Shown: positions 15,667 through 25,252 of the stretch, in pieces
How the letters are laid out: every line of letters begins with the position of its first letter
Numbering within the stretch: position 1 is the first letter of the stretch
Source: Beijerinckiaceae bacterium
GTDB taxonomy: Bacteria > Pseudomonadota > Alphaproteobacteria > Rhizobiales > Beijerinckiaceae
Reading direction: 5' to 3'
DNA: 64,000 nt
Assembly (NCBI GenBank): GCA_947475995.1
Contig: CANJNI010000018.1
Location: forward strand, 1 to 64,000
Notes under the pieces: generated by a model
Databases searched by the model: none
Seen by the model: the letters and a program-made list of their open reading frames with translations, nothing else
Told to the model about the DNA's origin: nothing
Program-made: the position numbers and the translations under genes

Positions 15667-16686
15667 ATGATCGTTTCGAAACAGCCGGTGTTGAGGAAGT
15701 TCTGGTATCCGGTCGTTCAACTCGCGAGGCTCGGAGAAAAGCCGATGCCCTTCACGCTTCTCGGCGAAAACATTGTCCTCTGGAAGACCGCCGACGGCGT
15801 CGCCTGCCTCAAGGACCGCTGTTGCCACCGGACGGCGAAACTCTCGCTAGGGTTCATTGAAGACGGGGCGGTCGTCTGCGGCTATCACGGCTGGACCTTC
15901 GATGCGACAGGAGCGTGCATCCGCATCCCGCAGCAGCCCGATCAAAAGGTGCCCGCAAAGGCCAAGGTCCCGGCCTACAGGACGCAGATCAAATATGGCT
16001 ATGTCTGGGTTGCACTGGATGAACCGCTCAGCGACATTCCTGTCATTCCCGAAGCGAGCGAGCCGGGCTTCCGGCAGGTCCACCAATTTTATGAAACGTG
16101 GAACATCGGCGCGCTTCGGCTGATGGAAAACTCATTCGATGCGGCGCATGTGGCCTTCGTGCATCGCGGCACGTTCGGCGATGTGCAGAGCCCGCGCGTC
16201 GGCGATCGTTCCATCGACGAAAAGCCCTGGGGTTTCGTGTCGCGTCAGTCGAACGACGTGAAGGTGCGTGGCGATCTGGCCCAGAAGGCCGTCCATACAT
16301 CCGACGGAAAGACCACGCGGCATACTGAATCCGAATGGTACATGCCTTTCGTGCGCCGCTCTTCCATTCATTACCCGCACGGACTGATCCATGTCCTCGT
16401 CACCTGCGCCACGCCGATGACCGACGACACGTCGATGATCCTGCAATGGGTCTATCGCAACGATACGGAAGCCGATGTCTCAACCGCCGAGGTGATCGCA
16501 TTCGACCGCGCCATTACCTTTGAGGACAAGACGATCCTTGAGAGCTGCGAGGCGGACGTGCCGCTCTCCATCGTGGACGATGAAGAGTTGCACATGATGT
16601 CCGACAAGCCGGGTCTGGTGATGCGACGCATGTTGACGCAATTGTTGAAATCGCATGGCGAGAGCGAGCAGCGACTGACCGCCTAA
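15667..16686 (+). CDS. Rieske non-haem iron oxygenase, alpha-type (paralogue 3)
   Basis: 339 residues from ATG 15667 (GGAGA at 15656-15660). Rieske ligands Cys52/His54 and Cys71/His74 (DRCCHRTAKLS, VCGYHGWTFD); catalytic-iron His161 and His166 in MENSFDAAHVAFVH. It belongs to the same subfamily as paralogues 1 and 2 but is more diverged in the C-terminal half, where substrate is bound. No reductase nearby. The stop codon overlaps the stop of the convergent sulfatase-fold gene by 4 bases. Confidence 0.88.
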   Translation: MIVSKQPVLRKFWYPVVQLARLGEKPMPFTLLGENIVLWKTADGVACLKDRCCHRTAKLSLGFIEDGAVVCGYHGWTFDATGACIRIPQQPDQKVPAKAKVPAYRTQIKYGYVWVALDEPLSDIPVIPEASEPGFRQVHQFYETWNIGALRLMENSFDAAHVAFVHRGTFGDVQSPRVGDRSIDEKPWGFVSRQSNDVKVRGDLAQKAVHTSDGKTTRHTESEWYMPFVRRSSIHYPHGLIHVLVTCATPMTDDTSMILQWVYRNDTEADVSTAEVIAFDRAITFEDKTILESCEADVPLSIVDDEELHMMSDKPGLVMRRMLTQLLKSHGESEQRLTA

Positions 16687-18356
16687 TTGGTCTGGATTAA
16701 TTTTGAATCGATCAGGCGGCGATGAAATTTGAGAATTTCATCGCGCTGCTTGCATTGCCACGCCAGACCTTCGCAAAGCTGCATCAGCCGAAGTCGCTCG
16801 CGCCAGCTCTCCGGCAACGGCAAGCGGGCCGCGTCGAGAAAGATCGCGGGCACGAAAGCAGTGTCTACCGAATCCAGCGCAGGCAATCGCGGCGGCGTAT
16901 AATTGACGCCGTCGACCGAAAAATAGGTCGTGTAGAGCGGGAAGCCCTCCGGCAGTGTCATATCCTGCACGCCGGTCTCGTAGGTGTAGCCCCACAGATA
17001 GGAGGCGGGCAGGGCGTGGTGGTCGCCGTATTGAACGAGCAGGAATTGTTCGCCCGGGAAGCGCCGACCTAATTCCTCCTTGAGGTAATCCAGATCCATC
17101 TTCACCATCGCGAGGCGACGAAGATACTCGTTCATCTCCGGATGATTGTTGGGACCGCCCGTCGGCACATTCATTTCGGGTGCAAAAGTCCATGTGTAGG
17201 GCCAGTGAGCCGACATCGTCAGAACGAAGCTGAAGAGCGGCTTGTCCGACGTCTTCAGGTGCCGCTCGATCTCGTTCAGCATATGGTCGTAATAGAAGCG
17301 GTCACGGTCCCAGTCGTACTGCGCGCCCATCGCCTTCTTGTCGAAGACCTCGCGGATGCCGATGGATTCGAAGAATTTGCGATTGCCGAAAACCCCGAAA
17401 TTGTAGGGGTAGAACATCACGTTCCGGTAGCCGCATTTTTCCAGCACCTGCGGCATCGCATCTTTCACGCGGTCGGCCATGTAGAATTGAATGAAATCCT
17501 TCATGCCTCCGAAGAACTTGCTCGACAGGCCCATCAGGATGGCGGATTCAGTGATCCACGAAGCTCCGGCAAAGGTTTCCACATTCATCTTGTGAAGCTT
17601 GCCGTCGAAGGAATTGAACAGCGGCACGAAGCCCGGATCGTAAGTCACTTCAGGAAAGAAGAAGGGCGGACCAACAGATTCCTGGTGGATCATGATGACG
17701 TGCGGACGCTTGGCGACGGGCGGCGCGCACGTCCAGTTCTGCTGGAAGGGCGGCGCTTCGCTCGTGGCCGCCGCGTCGATCAGCCCGCCGCGCCAGAGCG
17801 TTTGCGCCGTCTCAACCCACGAGACCAGAAAGGAGGTCAGATGCCAGTCGGGGAAATTGAACTGCATGTGCATGCGCTCGCCGCGCTCGCGCACTGCCGC
17901 ATAGGCGCCGATCGAAAGCGCCACGCAGGCTGCCGCCGCCCATGGGCGCACCCCGAACGGCCTGTCGGCGCGCCACGCGATCCATCCGCCCAGCAACAGC
18001 GATGCGAGGGCCCCCGCCAGCATGGCAACCGCCTCCGGTCGCCCCGACCACCATTCGGCCACCGACGCCCATGATCGCGCATAGTGGATGAAGTCCCACG
18101 CATGCAGCGTGAAGGTCTGGTTCTCGAATTTCACTTCGGCAATGATCGAGATCGCCGCCACAAAAGATGCATAGACCCAGACGGAAAAAAGCGGCCTGCG
18201 GCTCAGGAACGTCAGCGCCGCGATGATCGCGCCGCTCATCGCCATGATGAAGATGGTGTTCCAGAACAGGCCTTCCGTGAAGTACAGAAAAACGCACAAT
18301 GCTGCGTAGAGCAGTCCTGCTGCGATCGCAGCCTGCAGATGCGTCAGCCTGACCAT
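16683..18356 (-). CDS. Membrane-anchored sulfatase-fold hydrolase/transferase (LtaS/OpgB-like)
   Basis: 557 residues. The first about 160 residues contain around five hydrophobic segments; the C-terminal two thirds is a periplasmic alkaline-phosphatase-superfamily domain: HVIMIHQESVGPP (metal site), a nucleophile region TFAGASWITESAIL, SAHWPYTW and VQYGDHHAL (distal metal ligands). This layout matches lipoteichoic acid synthase and phosphoglycerol transferases that decorate periplasmic glucans, rather than soluble sulfatases. It is divergent from a GH3 beta-glucosidase, so an envelope-glucan role is conceivable but unproven. Confidence 0.8.
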   Translation of the reverse strand: MVRLTHLQAAIAAGLLYAALCVFLYFTEGLFWNTIFIMAMSGAIIAALTFLSRRPLFSVWVYASFVAAISIIAEVKFENQTFTLHAWDFIHYARSWASVAEWWSGRPEAVAMLAGALASLLLGGWIAWRADRPFGVRPWAAAACVALSIGAYAAVRERGERMHMQFNFPDWHLTSFLVSWVETAQTLWRGGLIDAAATSEAPPFQQNWTCAPPVAKRPHVIMIHQESVGPPFFFPEVTYDPGFVPLFNSFDGKLHKMNVETFAGASWITESAILMGLSSKFFGGMKDFIQFYMADRVKDAMPQVLEKCGYRNVMFYPYNFGVFGNRKFFESIGIREVFDKKAMGAQYDWDRDRFYYDHMLNEIERHLKTSDKPLFSFVLTMSAHWPYTWTFAPEMNVPTGGPNNHPEMNEYLRRLAMVKMDLDYLKEELGRRFPGEQFLLVQYGDHHALPASYLWGYTYETGVQDMTLPEGFPLYTTYFSVDGVNYTPPRLPALDSVDTAFVPAIFLDAARLPLPESWRERLRLMQLCEGLAWQCKQRDEILKFHRRLIDSKLIQTN

Positions 18357-18489
18357 TCGGTTTTCCGGTTCCCGTTTACTGCCTGAAAGCAGTATTCCTG
18401 CCTGCTCAACATGACGTCAAAAGGCTTGCAATGCCAAGCTTATATGTCACAAGACCGTCATACACTGATTGCGCCGGGTGGGGGGAGAC

Positions 18490-20682
18490 ATGCACGGCAG
18501 CTTGTCCGCAGGACGTATCGAGCGGTTGATCGCCGAAATGGATCTGACCGAGAAGCTGGGCCAGATGACGATGCTGGCGGCTTCGCTTGTCGTCACCGGG
18601 CCGCCCGGACCCGACAATCCGGTCACGCTCGTTCGCACCGGCAAGGTGGGCGGAATTCTAAACACCTGGGGTTATGACGAAATCCGCGAAGCTCAGCGTG
18701 TCGCGCTCGAAGAAACGCGGCTGAAGATCCCGCTCTATTTCGCCGTGGACATCCTGCACGGCCACCGGACCATCCATCCGATCCCGCTTGCCGAGGCTTG
18801 CGCGTTCGATCGCGAGTTGTGGCGCCGCACTGCGCGGGAATCCGCCGAGGAGGCCACCCGCGACGGCATCCAGATGACCTTCGCGCCCATGCTGGACGTT
18901 TGCCGCGACCCGCGTTGGGGACGGATTGCGGAATGCGCCGGCGAGGACGGCTACGTCCATGCCGAATATGCGCGCGAAAAGGTGGTCGGCTTCCAGAGCG
19001 CCAATCCCGATCCGAACCGCCGCCTGCTGGGCGTCGCCAAACATTTCGTCGCCTACGGGGCGGTGAAGGCAGGCCGCGACTATGCGGAAGTCGACGTGTC
19101 CCCCCGCGCGCTGCACGAGGTCTATCTGCCGGCGTTCAAGGCCGCCGTGGATGCAGGGGTCGCGGGCATCATGCCCTCGTTCACGGACATCGCTGGCGTC
19201 GCCATGACGGCCAACAAGGAACTGCTGCACGATCTGCTGCGCGTCAAATGGGGTTTCAACGGCCTCGTCATTAGCGACTACAACGCCATCGCCGAACTGA
19301 TGAACCACGGCGTCGCGGCGGATCTGGCGGAAGCTGCAGCGCTGGCGCTCAATGCCGGCGTCGATATCGACATGATGGCGGGCGCTTACGAGAACGGTCT
19401 GCCGATAGCGCTGGAGCGCGGCCTCGTCACCATGGCGCAGATCGACGAAGCCGTCACGCGCATCCTGCGAATGAAGCATGACGTGGGCCTGTTCGACAAT
19501 CCGCTGCGCGGACTGGAGAAGGTCGGCCCGACGCCCGACAATATGCCGGGCCATCGCGCCTCGGCCCGCGACGCCGCACGGCGCTCTCTCGTGCTTGCGA
19601 AGAACGAAGGCAATATCCTGCCGCTGCAGCGGACCACAAGGCGCATGGCGGCCATCGGTCCGCTGGCGGATGCGCAGAGCGAGATGATGGGCCCCTGGTG
19701 CATGGCGGGCGACGAGCGCGAGGCCATCGGCATTCTGCAGGGCCTCCGGGAATCGTTCGCAGGGTCCGAAGTGATCCACTCGATCGGCGCCCATTGCACC
19801 GACGAGGTCGAACCGGAATTGATTGCCGAAGCCGTCGAAGCCGCGCGGGCCAGTGACGTCGTGGTCCTGTGCCTGGGCGAACTGCGCCAGCACTGCGGCG
19901 AGGCCGCCAGCCGCACAACGCCGCGTCCATCGCGCGCGCAGATGCAACTGTCGCGCGCGATCATGGCGCTGGGCAAGCCGGTCGTGTTGGTTCTGGCGAC
20001 GAGCCGCCCATGGATCCTGCCGGACTGGATGGTCGATGGCGCGAGCGCGGTCATGCTGGCCATGTTCGGCGGCACCGAGGGCGGTCATGCGATCGCAGAC
20101 GTCATGGCGGGCGACTACAATCCGTCGGGACGCCTGTGCATTTCCTGGCCGACGCGCGTCGGCCAAATTCCGGTGCATTACAACATGCGCACAACCGGGC
20201 GTCCGTTCGATCCTGACAACGGCTTCTCGACGAGATTTCTGGATAGCACGATCGCCCCGCGCTGGGGCTTTGGCGACGGCCTGTCCTATTCAACCTTCCA
20301 GCTTGGCGAACCGCAGGCGGACAACAAAATCATCGACCAGCACGGCGTGACCGAGATTGCGATCGACGTCACCAACGCGGCTGGTCCGGAAGGAGAGGCC
20401 ACGCTCTTCCTGTTCGTGAACGATCCTGTGGCGCTGGTCACGCGGCCTGTGCTCGAACTGAAGGATTTCGCGAAGGCGGTTCTTCGCCCGGGTGAAACAA
20501 AACGCGTCGGGTTCACGCTCAGCGCAGCGCAGCTGACCTATCCGGACTTCGCCATGGAGCCCCGTCTGGACGACGGGCGGATCGACATCTACATCGGCGT
20601 CAGCGCCAGACCCGAAGATCTCAAAAGGCTGTCGATCGAGGTGCGTCAGACTGCGAAGGCCAGACACACCGAGCTGGTCTGA
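18490..20682 (+). CDS. Glycoside hydrolase family 3 beta-glucosidase
   Basis: 730 residues from ATG 18490; the ribosome site is the G-rich run at 18477-18487. The TIM-barrel domain carries KHFVAYGAVKAGRDY and the nucleophile Asp in GLVISDYNAIAEL; the second alpha/beta domain follows (RSLVLAKNEGNILPL), then PGETKRVGFTL in a C-terminal fibronectin-III-like domain. The length and order match BglX-type enzymes. No signal peptide is evident from this start, so a cytoplasmic location is possible, unlike periplasmic BglX. It would release glucose from beta-glucosides or glucan fragments. Confidence 0.88.
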   Translation: MHGSLSAGRIERLIAEMDLTEKLGQMTMLAASLVVTGPPGPDNPVTLVRTGKVGGILNTWGYDEIREAQRVALEETRLKIPLYFAVDILHGHRTIHPIPLAEACAFDRELWRRTARESAEEATRDGIQMTFAPMLDVCRDPRWGRIAECAGEDGYVHAEYAREKVVGFQSANPDPNRRLLGVAKHFVAYGAVKAGRDYAEVDVSPRALHEVYLPAFKAAVDAGVAGIMPSFTDIAGVAMTANKELLHDLLRVKWGFNGLVISDYNAIAELMNHGVAADLAEAAALALNAGVDIDMMAGAYENGLPIALERGLVTMAQIDEAVTRILRMKHDVGLFDNPLRGLEKVGPTPDNMPGHRASARDAARRSLVLAKNEGNILPLQRTTRRMAAIGPLADAQSEMMGPWCMAGDEREAIGILQGLRESFAGSEVIHSIGAHCTDEVEPELIAEAVEAARASDVVVLCLGELRQHCGEAASRTTPRPSRAQMQLSRAIMALGKPVVLVLATSRPWILPDWMVDGASAVMLAMFGGTEGGHAIADVMAGDYNPSGRLCISWPTRVGQIPVHYNMRTTGRPFDPDNGFSTRFLDSTIAPRWGFGDGLSYSTFQLGEPQADNKIIDQHGVTEIAIDVTNAAGPEGEATLFLFVNDPVALVTRPVLELKDFAKAVLRPGETKRVGFTLSAAQLTYPDFAMEPRLDDGRIDIYIGVSARPEDLKRLSIEVRQTAKARHTELV

Positions 20683-20991
20683 TCATTGATTGATGATGAC
20701 GGACTCGCTTTCGTGGTCGAGCATCGCGAAAGCTTCCACGAGCGACCAGTCCTGGCCTTCCACCTTGAGCACCATCGCAACTTTTGCCTTTGCGATGAGG
20801 CCCGGAAGAGTCCGTGCTGGAATTTTCACGATCTTGTCCGCAACGCCCGGCAACGCTTCAGCCGCAACGGGATCGCCGCCGGCCGCTGCATCGCAGAGAA
20901 TCTGGAATCGCGTTCCCAACGAAAGCAACGCGGCGTCGGGGTTACTGGAATCGATCATTTCATTCAGCATGGCTATCCGGGTCTCTCGCAT
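20683..20991 (-). CDS. Small conserved hypothetical protein
   Basis: Up to 102 residues; a second Met at codon 8 (20970) is an equally good start, and neither has a strong ribosome site. The segment ALLSLGTRFQ near the N-terminus and PARTLPGLIAKAKVAM later resemble a small family of helical proteins common in Rhizobiales with no known function. Cytoplasmic. It begins 20 bases after the stop of the next upstream gene and is probably co-transcribed with it. Its stop codon adjoins the end of the convergent GH3 gene. Confidence 0.65.
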   Translation of the reverse strand: MRETRIAMLNEMIDSSNPDAALLSLGTRFQILCDAAAGGDPVAAEALPGVADKIVKIPARTLPGLIAKAKVAMVLKVEGQDWSLVEAFAMLDHESESVIINQ

Positions 20992-21011
20992 CTGTTCGCG
21001 TCAGAGGAGGA

Positions 21012-21473
21012 TCATACGAAGCGGAACGCCGCTGACGCTGCTGCCGTCAGGGCTCCGAAAGCGCTTTCCCGCACGCTAACGGCTTCGCGCTGGTTTTGTT
21101 CCATTTCGACATTCTCGCCGGTGCGGAACGGCTCTGCGCGTTCAAGCAGAGGTCCGACCGACACTTCGATGCCGGGACCCAGTTGCTGCAACGAAATTTC
21201 GTTGCCGTTGTCGAAGCGCACTCCATCGCGATAGCCGCCATACTTGATCTGCGCGAAGACGGCCTTCTCGCTTTCGCCGATTCCAAGCTGCGCCTGTATC
21301 TGCGGGCTGATCTTGTCGAGCGCGAGTGGCGTATCGCACATCACGCAGACGGCTGTGCGCGGGTCCTGTGCTGTTGCGAGGCCGATGCTGCCGGTTGGAA
21401 AGCGTGTGGTTACATATTTCTCGTTTTCGCGCGCAGGACGCGACGCATACATTTCGAGCGAATAGTCACACAT
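21012..21473 (-). CDS. Conserved hypothetical protein
   Basis: 153 residues from ATG 21473, chosen because GGGAG lies 8 bases upstream; the longer frame to 21593 looks non-coding. The N-terminus MCDYSLEMYASRPAREN and the following KYVTTRFPTGSIG resemble a short protein family found in Bradyrhizobium and relatives. Two further Cys (CVMCDTP) lie mid-protein. No signal peptide or membrane segment. Function unknown. First gene of a likely two-gene unit with the preceding small protein. Confidence 0.7.
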   Translation of the reverse strand: MCDYSLEMYASRPARENEKYVTTRFPTGSIGLATAQDPRTAVCVMCDTPLALDKISPQIQAQLGIGESEKAVFAQIKYGGYRDGVRFDNGNEISLQQLGPGIEVSVGPLLERAEPFRTGENVEMEQNQREAVSVRESAFGALTAAASAAFRFV

Positions 21474-21582
21474 GGTGGCGCTCCCATTTGGATATGAAGC
21501 CCCCGCATGTGCATCGCAATCCCCGAAAGCGGCATCAAGATGACCGCAATGCGTCGAAGACTGGTATGTCCGCCGTAATACA

Positions 21583-21619
21583 AAAGCCCGCAAAGCTGTG
21601 ATTTAGCTTTGCGGGCTTT
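21583..21619. terminator. Rho-independent terminator after accC
   Basis: A perfect 15-bp inverted repeat (21583-21597 with 21605-21619) with a 7-base loop, GC core and A/T arms. It lies 21 bases past the accC stop (minus strand). Confidence 0.88.
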
Positions 21620-21639
21620 GTCGTTGCAAGTCGTTCTGA

Positions 21640-22995
21640 CTAGACCGGGTCCATTCCGCCCGTGGCCAGAAACTTCTCCAGCCAGTGAATGTCGTAATCG
21701 CCGTTCTGAATGTCGGCGTTGCGCACGAGAGTGCGGAACAACGGCAACGTTGTGTCGATGCCGTCCACGATAAACTCGTCGAGCGTGCGGCGCAGACGCA
21801 TCAGGGCTTCGGTGCGGTTGCGTCCATGCACAATGAGCTTGCCGACGAGCGAGTCATAGTTCGGCGGAATCGTATAGCCTTGGTACACGGCTGAATCGAC
21901 GCGCACGCCAAGTCCGCCGGGCGGATGATAATAGGCGATCTTGCCGGGCGAAGGCCGGAACGTCGCCGGGTGTTCGGCATTCACGCGGCACTCGATCGCA
22001 TGACCTTCGAAGCGAACGTCGTCCTGCGTGATCGTCAGCGGCGAACCTGCTGCGATCTTGATCTGCTCGTTGACGAGGTCGATGCCGGTGATCATCTCCG
22101 TCACCGGATGTTCGACCTGAATGCGCGTGTTCATTTCGATGAAATAGAACTTGCCGTCCTCGTAGAGGAATTCGACCGTACCAACGCCGATGTACTGCAA
22201 CTCGCGCATCGCATTCGCCACGACTTCACCGATGTCGAAGCGCTGGTTAGCGTTGAGAGCAGGCGAGGGACCTTCTTCCCAGACCTTCTGGTGGCGACGT
22301 TGCAGCGAACAATCGCGTTCGCCCAGATGGATCGCCTTGCCGCGTCCATCGCCCAGCACCTGAATCTCGATGTGGCGCGGCTTCTCAAGATATTTTTCGA
22401 GATAGACGGCGTCGTCGCCGAATGCTGCCTTCGCTTCGAGCCGCGCGGTGGAGAGCGCCTGCGAGAGATCGCCTTCGGTGCGCGCCACCTTCATGCCGCG
22501 TCCGCCGCCGCCCGCAGCGGCCTTCACCAGAACCGGAAAGCCGATATCGCGCGCGACACGCATGGCTTCATCGTCGTCGGTGATTCCGCCTTCGGAGCCG
22601 GGCACGCACGGAATGCCCAGACGCTTGGCGGTGCGCTTGGCCTCGATCTTGTCGCCCATGATGCGGATATGTTCCGCCTTGGGGCCGATGAAGGCGATGT
22701 TGTGATCGGCGAGAATTTCCGCAAAGCGCGCATTCTCGGAGAGAAATCCGTAGCCCGGATGGATGGCGTCCGCGCCGGTGATCTCGCAGGCGGCCAGCAG
22801 CGCTGGGATGTTGAGATAGCTGTCGCGCGCGGTCGGCGGGCCGATGCAGACGCTTTCGTCCGCCAGCTTGACGTGCATCGCTTCTTCGTCGGCGGTGGAA
22901 TGAACCGCGACGGTGGCGATGCCGAGTTCCTTTGCGGCGCGCAACACGCGCAGCGCAATCTCGCCTCGGTTCGCTATCAGGATCTTGTCGAACAT
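21640..22995 (-). CDS. accC: Acetyl-CoA carboxylase, biotin carboxylase subunit
   Basis: 451 residues from the ATG at 22995 ([16 protein letters not shown], the conserved N-terminus). A GTG at 23022 overlaps the accB stop (GTGA) and could add nine residues by translational coupling. ATP-grasp features: the Gly-rich loop [46 protein letters not shown] and the C-terminal BC domain. It carboxylates biotin on AccB with ATP and bicarbonate, the first step of malonyl-CoA and fatty acid synthesis. Last gene of aroQ-accB-accC. Confidence 0.97.
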   Translation of the reverse strand: MFDKILIANRGEIALRVLRAAKELGIATVAVHSTADEEAMHVKLADESVCIGPPTARDSYLNIPALLAACEITGADAIHPGYGFLSENARFAEILADHNIAFIGPKAEHIRIMGDKIEAKRTAKRLGIPCVPGSEGGITDDDEAMRVARDIGFPVLVKAAAGGGGRGMKVARTEGDLSQALSTARLEAKAAFGDDAVYLEKYLEKPRHIEIQVLGDGRGKAIHLGERDCSLQRRHQKVWEEGPSPALNANQRFDIGEVVANAMRELQYIGVGTVEFLYEDGKFYFIEMNTRIQVEHPVTEMITGIDLVNEQIKIAAGSPLTITQDDVRFEGHAIECRVNAEHPATFRPSPGKIAYYHPPGGLGVRVDSAVYQGYTIPPNYDSLVGKLIVHGRNRTEALMRLRRTLDEFIVDGIDTTLPLFRTLVRNADIQNGDYDIHWLEKFLATGGMDPV

Positions 22996-23018
22996 CCGGG
23001 GGCTCGCAGAGGCTGACG

Positions 23019-23561
23019 TCACTCGATGATCACCAGTGCCTGACCATACTCGACCGGCGTGCCGTCCTCGACCATGATGCTCGTGACGGTGCCGGCGCGG
23101 GGCGCAGTGATTTCGTTGAAGGTCTTCATGGCTTCGACAAGAAGGATCTTTTCGCCGGCTTTCACGACGCTGCCGACTTCGATGAAGGGCTTGTCGTTGG
23201 GGCTCGGGCGGCGATAGGCGGTGCCGACCATCGGAGATTTCACGGCGCCCGGATGATCTCCGGACGGTGCGGCGGCGACCGGCGGCGGCGCGATGACGGC
23301 GGCCGGGGCGGAAACCGCCATCGGAGCCGCCATCATGGCGGTGGCGGTCGGAGCCTGGAAGGTCTGGCGCGCAACCCGGATCCGTAGATCGTCGTGCTGG
23401 ACCTCGATTTCCGAGAGGCCCAGACGGTTCGCAATATCGCCGATCTGTTCGATGAGGGCCGGATCGATCCGGCCCGCAGATCCGCGCGGCGGCGGCGGCG
23501 GACGGCGGTCGTCGGCTTTGGGGCGCGATGCGCTGGCTTTCTTGGCGGCCGGTTTCTTCAT
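23019..23561 (-). CDS. accB: Biotin carboxyl carrier protein of acetyl-CoA carboxylase
   Basis: 180 residues. A basic/Pro-rich N-terminus is followed by a helical segment, an Ala/Pro-rich linker (about 70-100) and the C-terminal biotinyl domain with the biotin-acceptor Lys in [10 protein letters not shown]. The carrier shuttles carboxylated biotin from AccC to the AccAD transferase. It starts two bases after the aroQ stop and ends overlapping a potential accC start, so all three genes are surely co-transcribed. Confidence 0.97.
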   Translation of the reverse strand: MKKPAAKKASASRPKADDRRPPPPPRGSAGRIDPALIEQIGDIANRLGLSEIEVQHDDLRIRVARQTFQAPTATAMMAAPMAVSAPAAVIAPPPVAAAPSGDHPGAVKSPMVGTAYRRPSPNDKPFIEVGSVVKAGEKILLVEAMKTFNEITAPRAGTVTSIMVEDGTPVEYGQALVIIE

Positions 23562-23563
23562 TG

Positions 23564-24010
23564 TCAGCTCTTTGGTTGGTCCGCGCCCGACAGCAATGCC
23601 TGCAGCGCGAGATCGTAAGACAAGGACCCGAAGCCCAAAATCACTCCCCGGGCGACGGGCGAAATAAAGGAATGGTGCCGGAAGGTCTCCCGCGCATGGG
23701 TATTCGACAAATGAACCTCTATGCAGACCGCTTTCGCGCCCCTTATGGCATCATGTAACGCAATCGACGTGTGCGTATAGGCTCCGGCGTTCAGAATGAT
23801 GGGGATTTCGGCGGCGCCCGCCTCCTGGATCCACGTCACCAGATCGCCCTCGTGGTTCGACTGCCGGAACGTCAGCGCAATGCCCATCCGGGCGCAGGTG
23901 GCCGCGAGGCGCGTCTCGATGTCCGCCAGGGTCTCCGACCCATAGGTCGCCGGTTCCCGCGTGCCCAGCAGGTTCAGGTTGGGGCCGTTCAGAACGTAGA
24001 CCGCTTTCAT
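23564..24010 (-). CDS. aroQ: 3-dehydroquinate dehydratase, type II
   Basis: 148 residues from ATG 24010, which gives the conserved N-terminus [17 protein letters not shown]; the open frame upstream is not conserved-looking. Type II dehydroquinase motifs: the active-site Tyr in [30 protein letters not shown] and [11 protein letters not shown]. It dehydrates 3-dehydroquinate in the shikimate pathway as a dodecamer. First gene of the aroQ-accB-accC transcript, divergent from the YihY gene. Confidence 0.96.
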   Translation of the reverse strand: MKAVYVLNGPNLNLLGTREPATYGSETLADIETRLAATCARMGIALTFRQSNHEGDLVTWIQEAGAAEIPIILNAGAYTHTSIALHDAIRGAKAVCIEVHLSNTHARETFRHHSFISPVARGVILGFGSLSYDLALQALLSGADQPKS

Positions 24011-24166
24011 CAGGCAACCGCGCGCGCCAACGGGGCAGCATCCAGCCGGATCTGCCCTCCGGGCGGTCCTCATAGCCGTGTTAGGGGCCGGAGGGAAGGG
24101 TGGATGGCTTTATGAAACATTCCCGGCCCGGCCACGTTAGCCCGCAAGATTGCGGCGGGAGACGAT

Positions 24167-25219
24167 ATGGATCGGAAGATCGGGACTGGAACGCAGGTCG
24201 CCCCCATGGGGCAATTGCTGTTTGCCGCCCTAGCGCTTTGGGCGGCCCAGCGGATGCTGGGCTATCCCGATCCCGCCTATGTTCGCCCGGCGCCGGAGCG
24301 CGACGAGCGTGGAAAGCCCGCCCCGAAGGAAAAGGCCGGGCGGGGCGCGGATGACCCGACCGATATTCCTGCGCCGGGCTGGTGGGCGATCCTGAAACGG
24401 GTCTGGGACGAGATCGGCAATGACCGGGTGCTGGCAGTTGCGGCGGGCGTCACGTTCTACGTCCTGCTGGCGATCTTCCCCGCCGTCACCGCGCTTGTGT
24501 CGATCTACGGGCTGTTCGCCGATACCGGCGCCATTCAGGGCCACCTGAATGCGCTGAGCATGTTCCTGCCGGCCAGCGCTCTCGACATCATCATCAGTCA
24601 GGTCCAGCGCGTCACCGGGCAGGAGCACACGGCGCTGGGCCTTGCGACGATCGCGGGTCTGGCACTCTCCATCTGGAGCGCGAACGCCGGCGTGAAGGCC
24701 ATGTTCGATGCGCTCAACGTCGCCTATGGCGAGAAGGAGACGCGCGGCTTCATCGCGCTCAATCTCCAGTCGCTCGCCTTCACGGCCGGGATGCTGCTGT
24801 TCGCCCTGCTGGCGATCGGGGCGACCATTGCGGTTCCGGTGGCGCTGAAGTTTCTGCCGCTCGGCGCCTTCGTCGAGACCTTGCTGGCGTGGGCGCGCTG
24901 GCCGCTGCTCTGGCTCGCGCTGGTTCTGGCGCTCGCGTTGCTCTACCGCTTCGGGCCGACACGCAAGAAGCCCAAGTGGAAATGGATCACGGTCGGCAGC
25001 GCCTTCGCATCGATCATGGCCATCGCGGCATCGGCGGCCTTCTCGTGGTATGCGGCCAATTTCGCCGCCTATAACGAGACCTACGGGACGCTGGGGGCCG
25101 CGATCGGCTTCATGACATGGGTCTGGATTACCGTCACCGTCATCATGATCGGCGCAGAACTGAATTCGGAAATCGAGCGTCAGGCCAAGGGCAGCGCGAA
25201 GGACGAGCCGGCGCGGTAG
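24167..25219 (+). CDS. YihY/BrkB-family inner membrane protein
   Basis: 350 residues; GGGAG lies 5 bases before the ATG. After a charged N-terminal region (residues 1-75) come about six transmembrane segments with family motifs: VAAGVTFYVLLAIFPAVTAL, GLALSIWSANAGVKAMFDALN and a final MTWVWITVTVIMIGAELNSE. This family was once annotated as RNase BN; that role belongs to a different protein. The true function is unsettled, possibly export. The MFS gene follows 33 bases downstream. Confidence 0.9.
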   Translation: MDRKIGTGTQVAPMGQLLFAALALWAAQRMLGYPDPAYVRPAPERDERGKPAPKEKAGRGADDPTDIPAPGWWAILKRVWDEIGNDRVLAVAAGVTFYVLLAIFPAVTALVSIYGLFADTGAIQGHLNALSMFLPASALDIIISQVQRVTGQEHTALGLATIAGLALSIWSANAGVKAMFDALNVAYGEKETRGFIALNLQSLAFTAGMLLFALLAIGATIAVPVALKFLPLGAFVETLLAWARWPLLWLALVLALALLYRFGPTRKKPKWKWITVGSAFASIMAIAASAAFSWYAANFAAYNETYGTLGAAIGFMTWVWITVTVIMIGAELNSEIERQAKGSAKDEPAR

Positions 25220-25252
25220 TCGGGCCCGTCAATTCCCGCTAGACCCTCGGCG

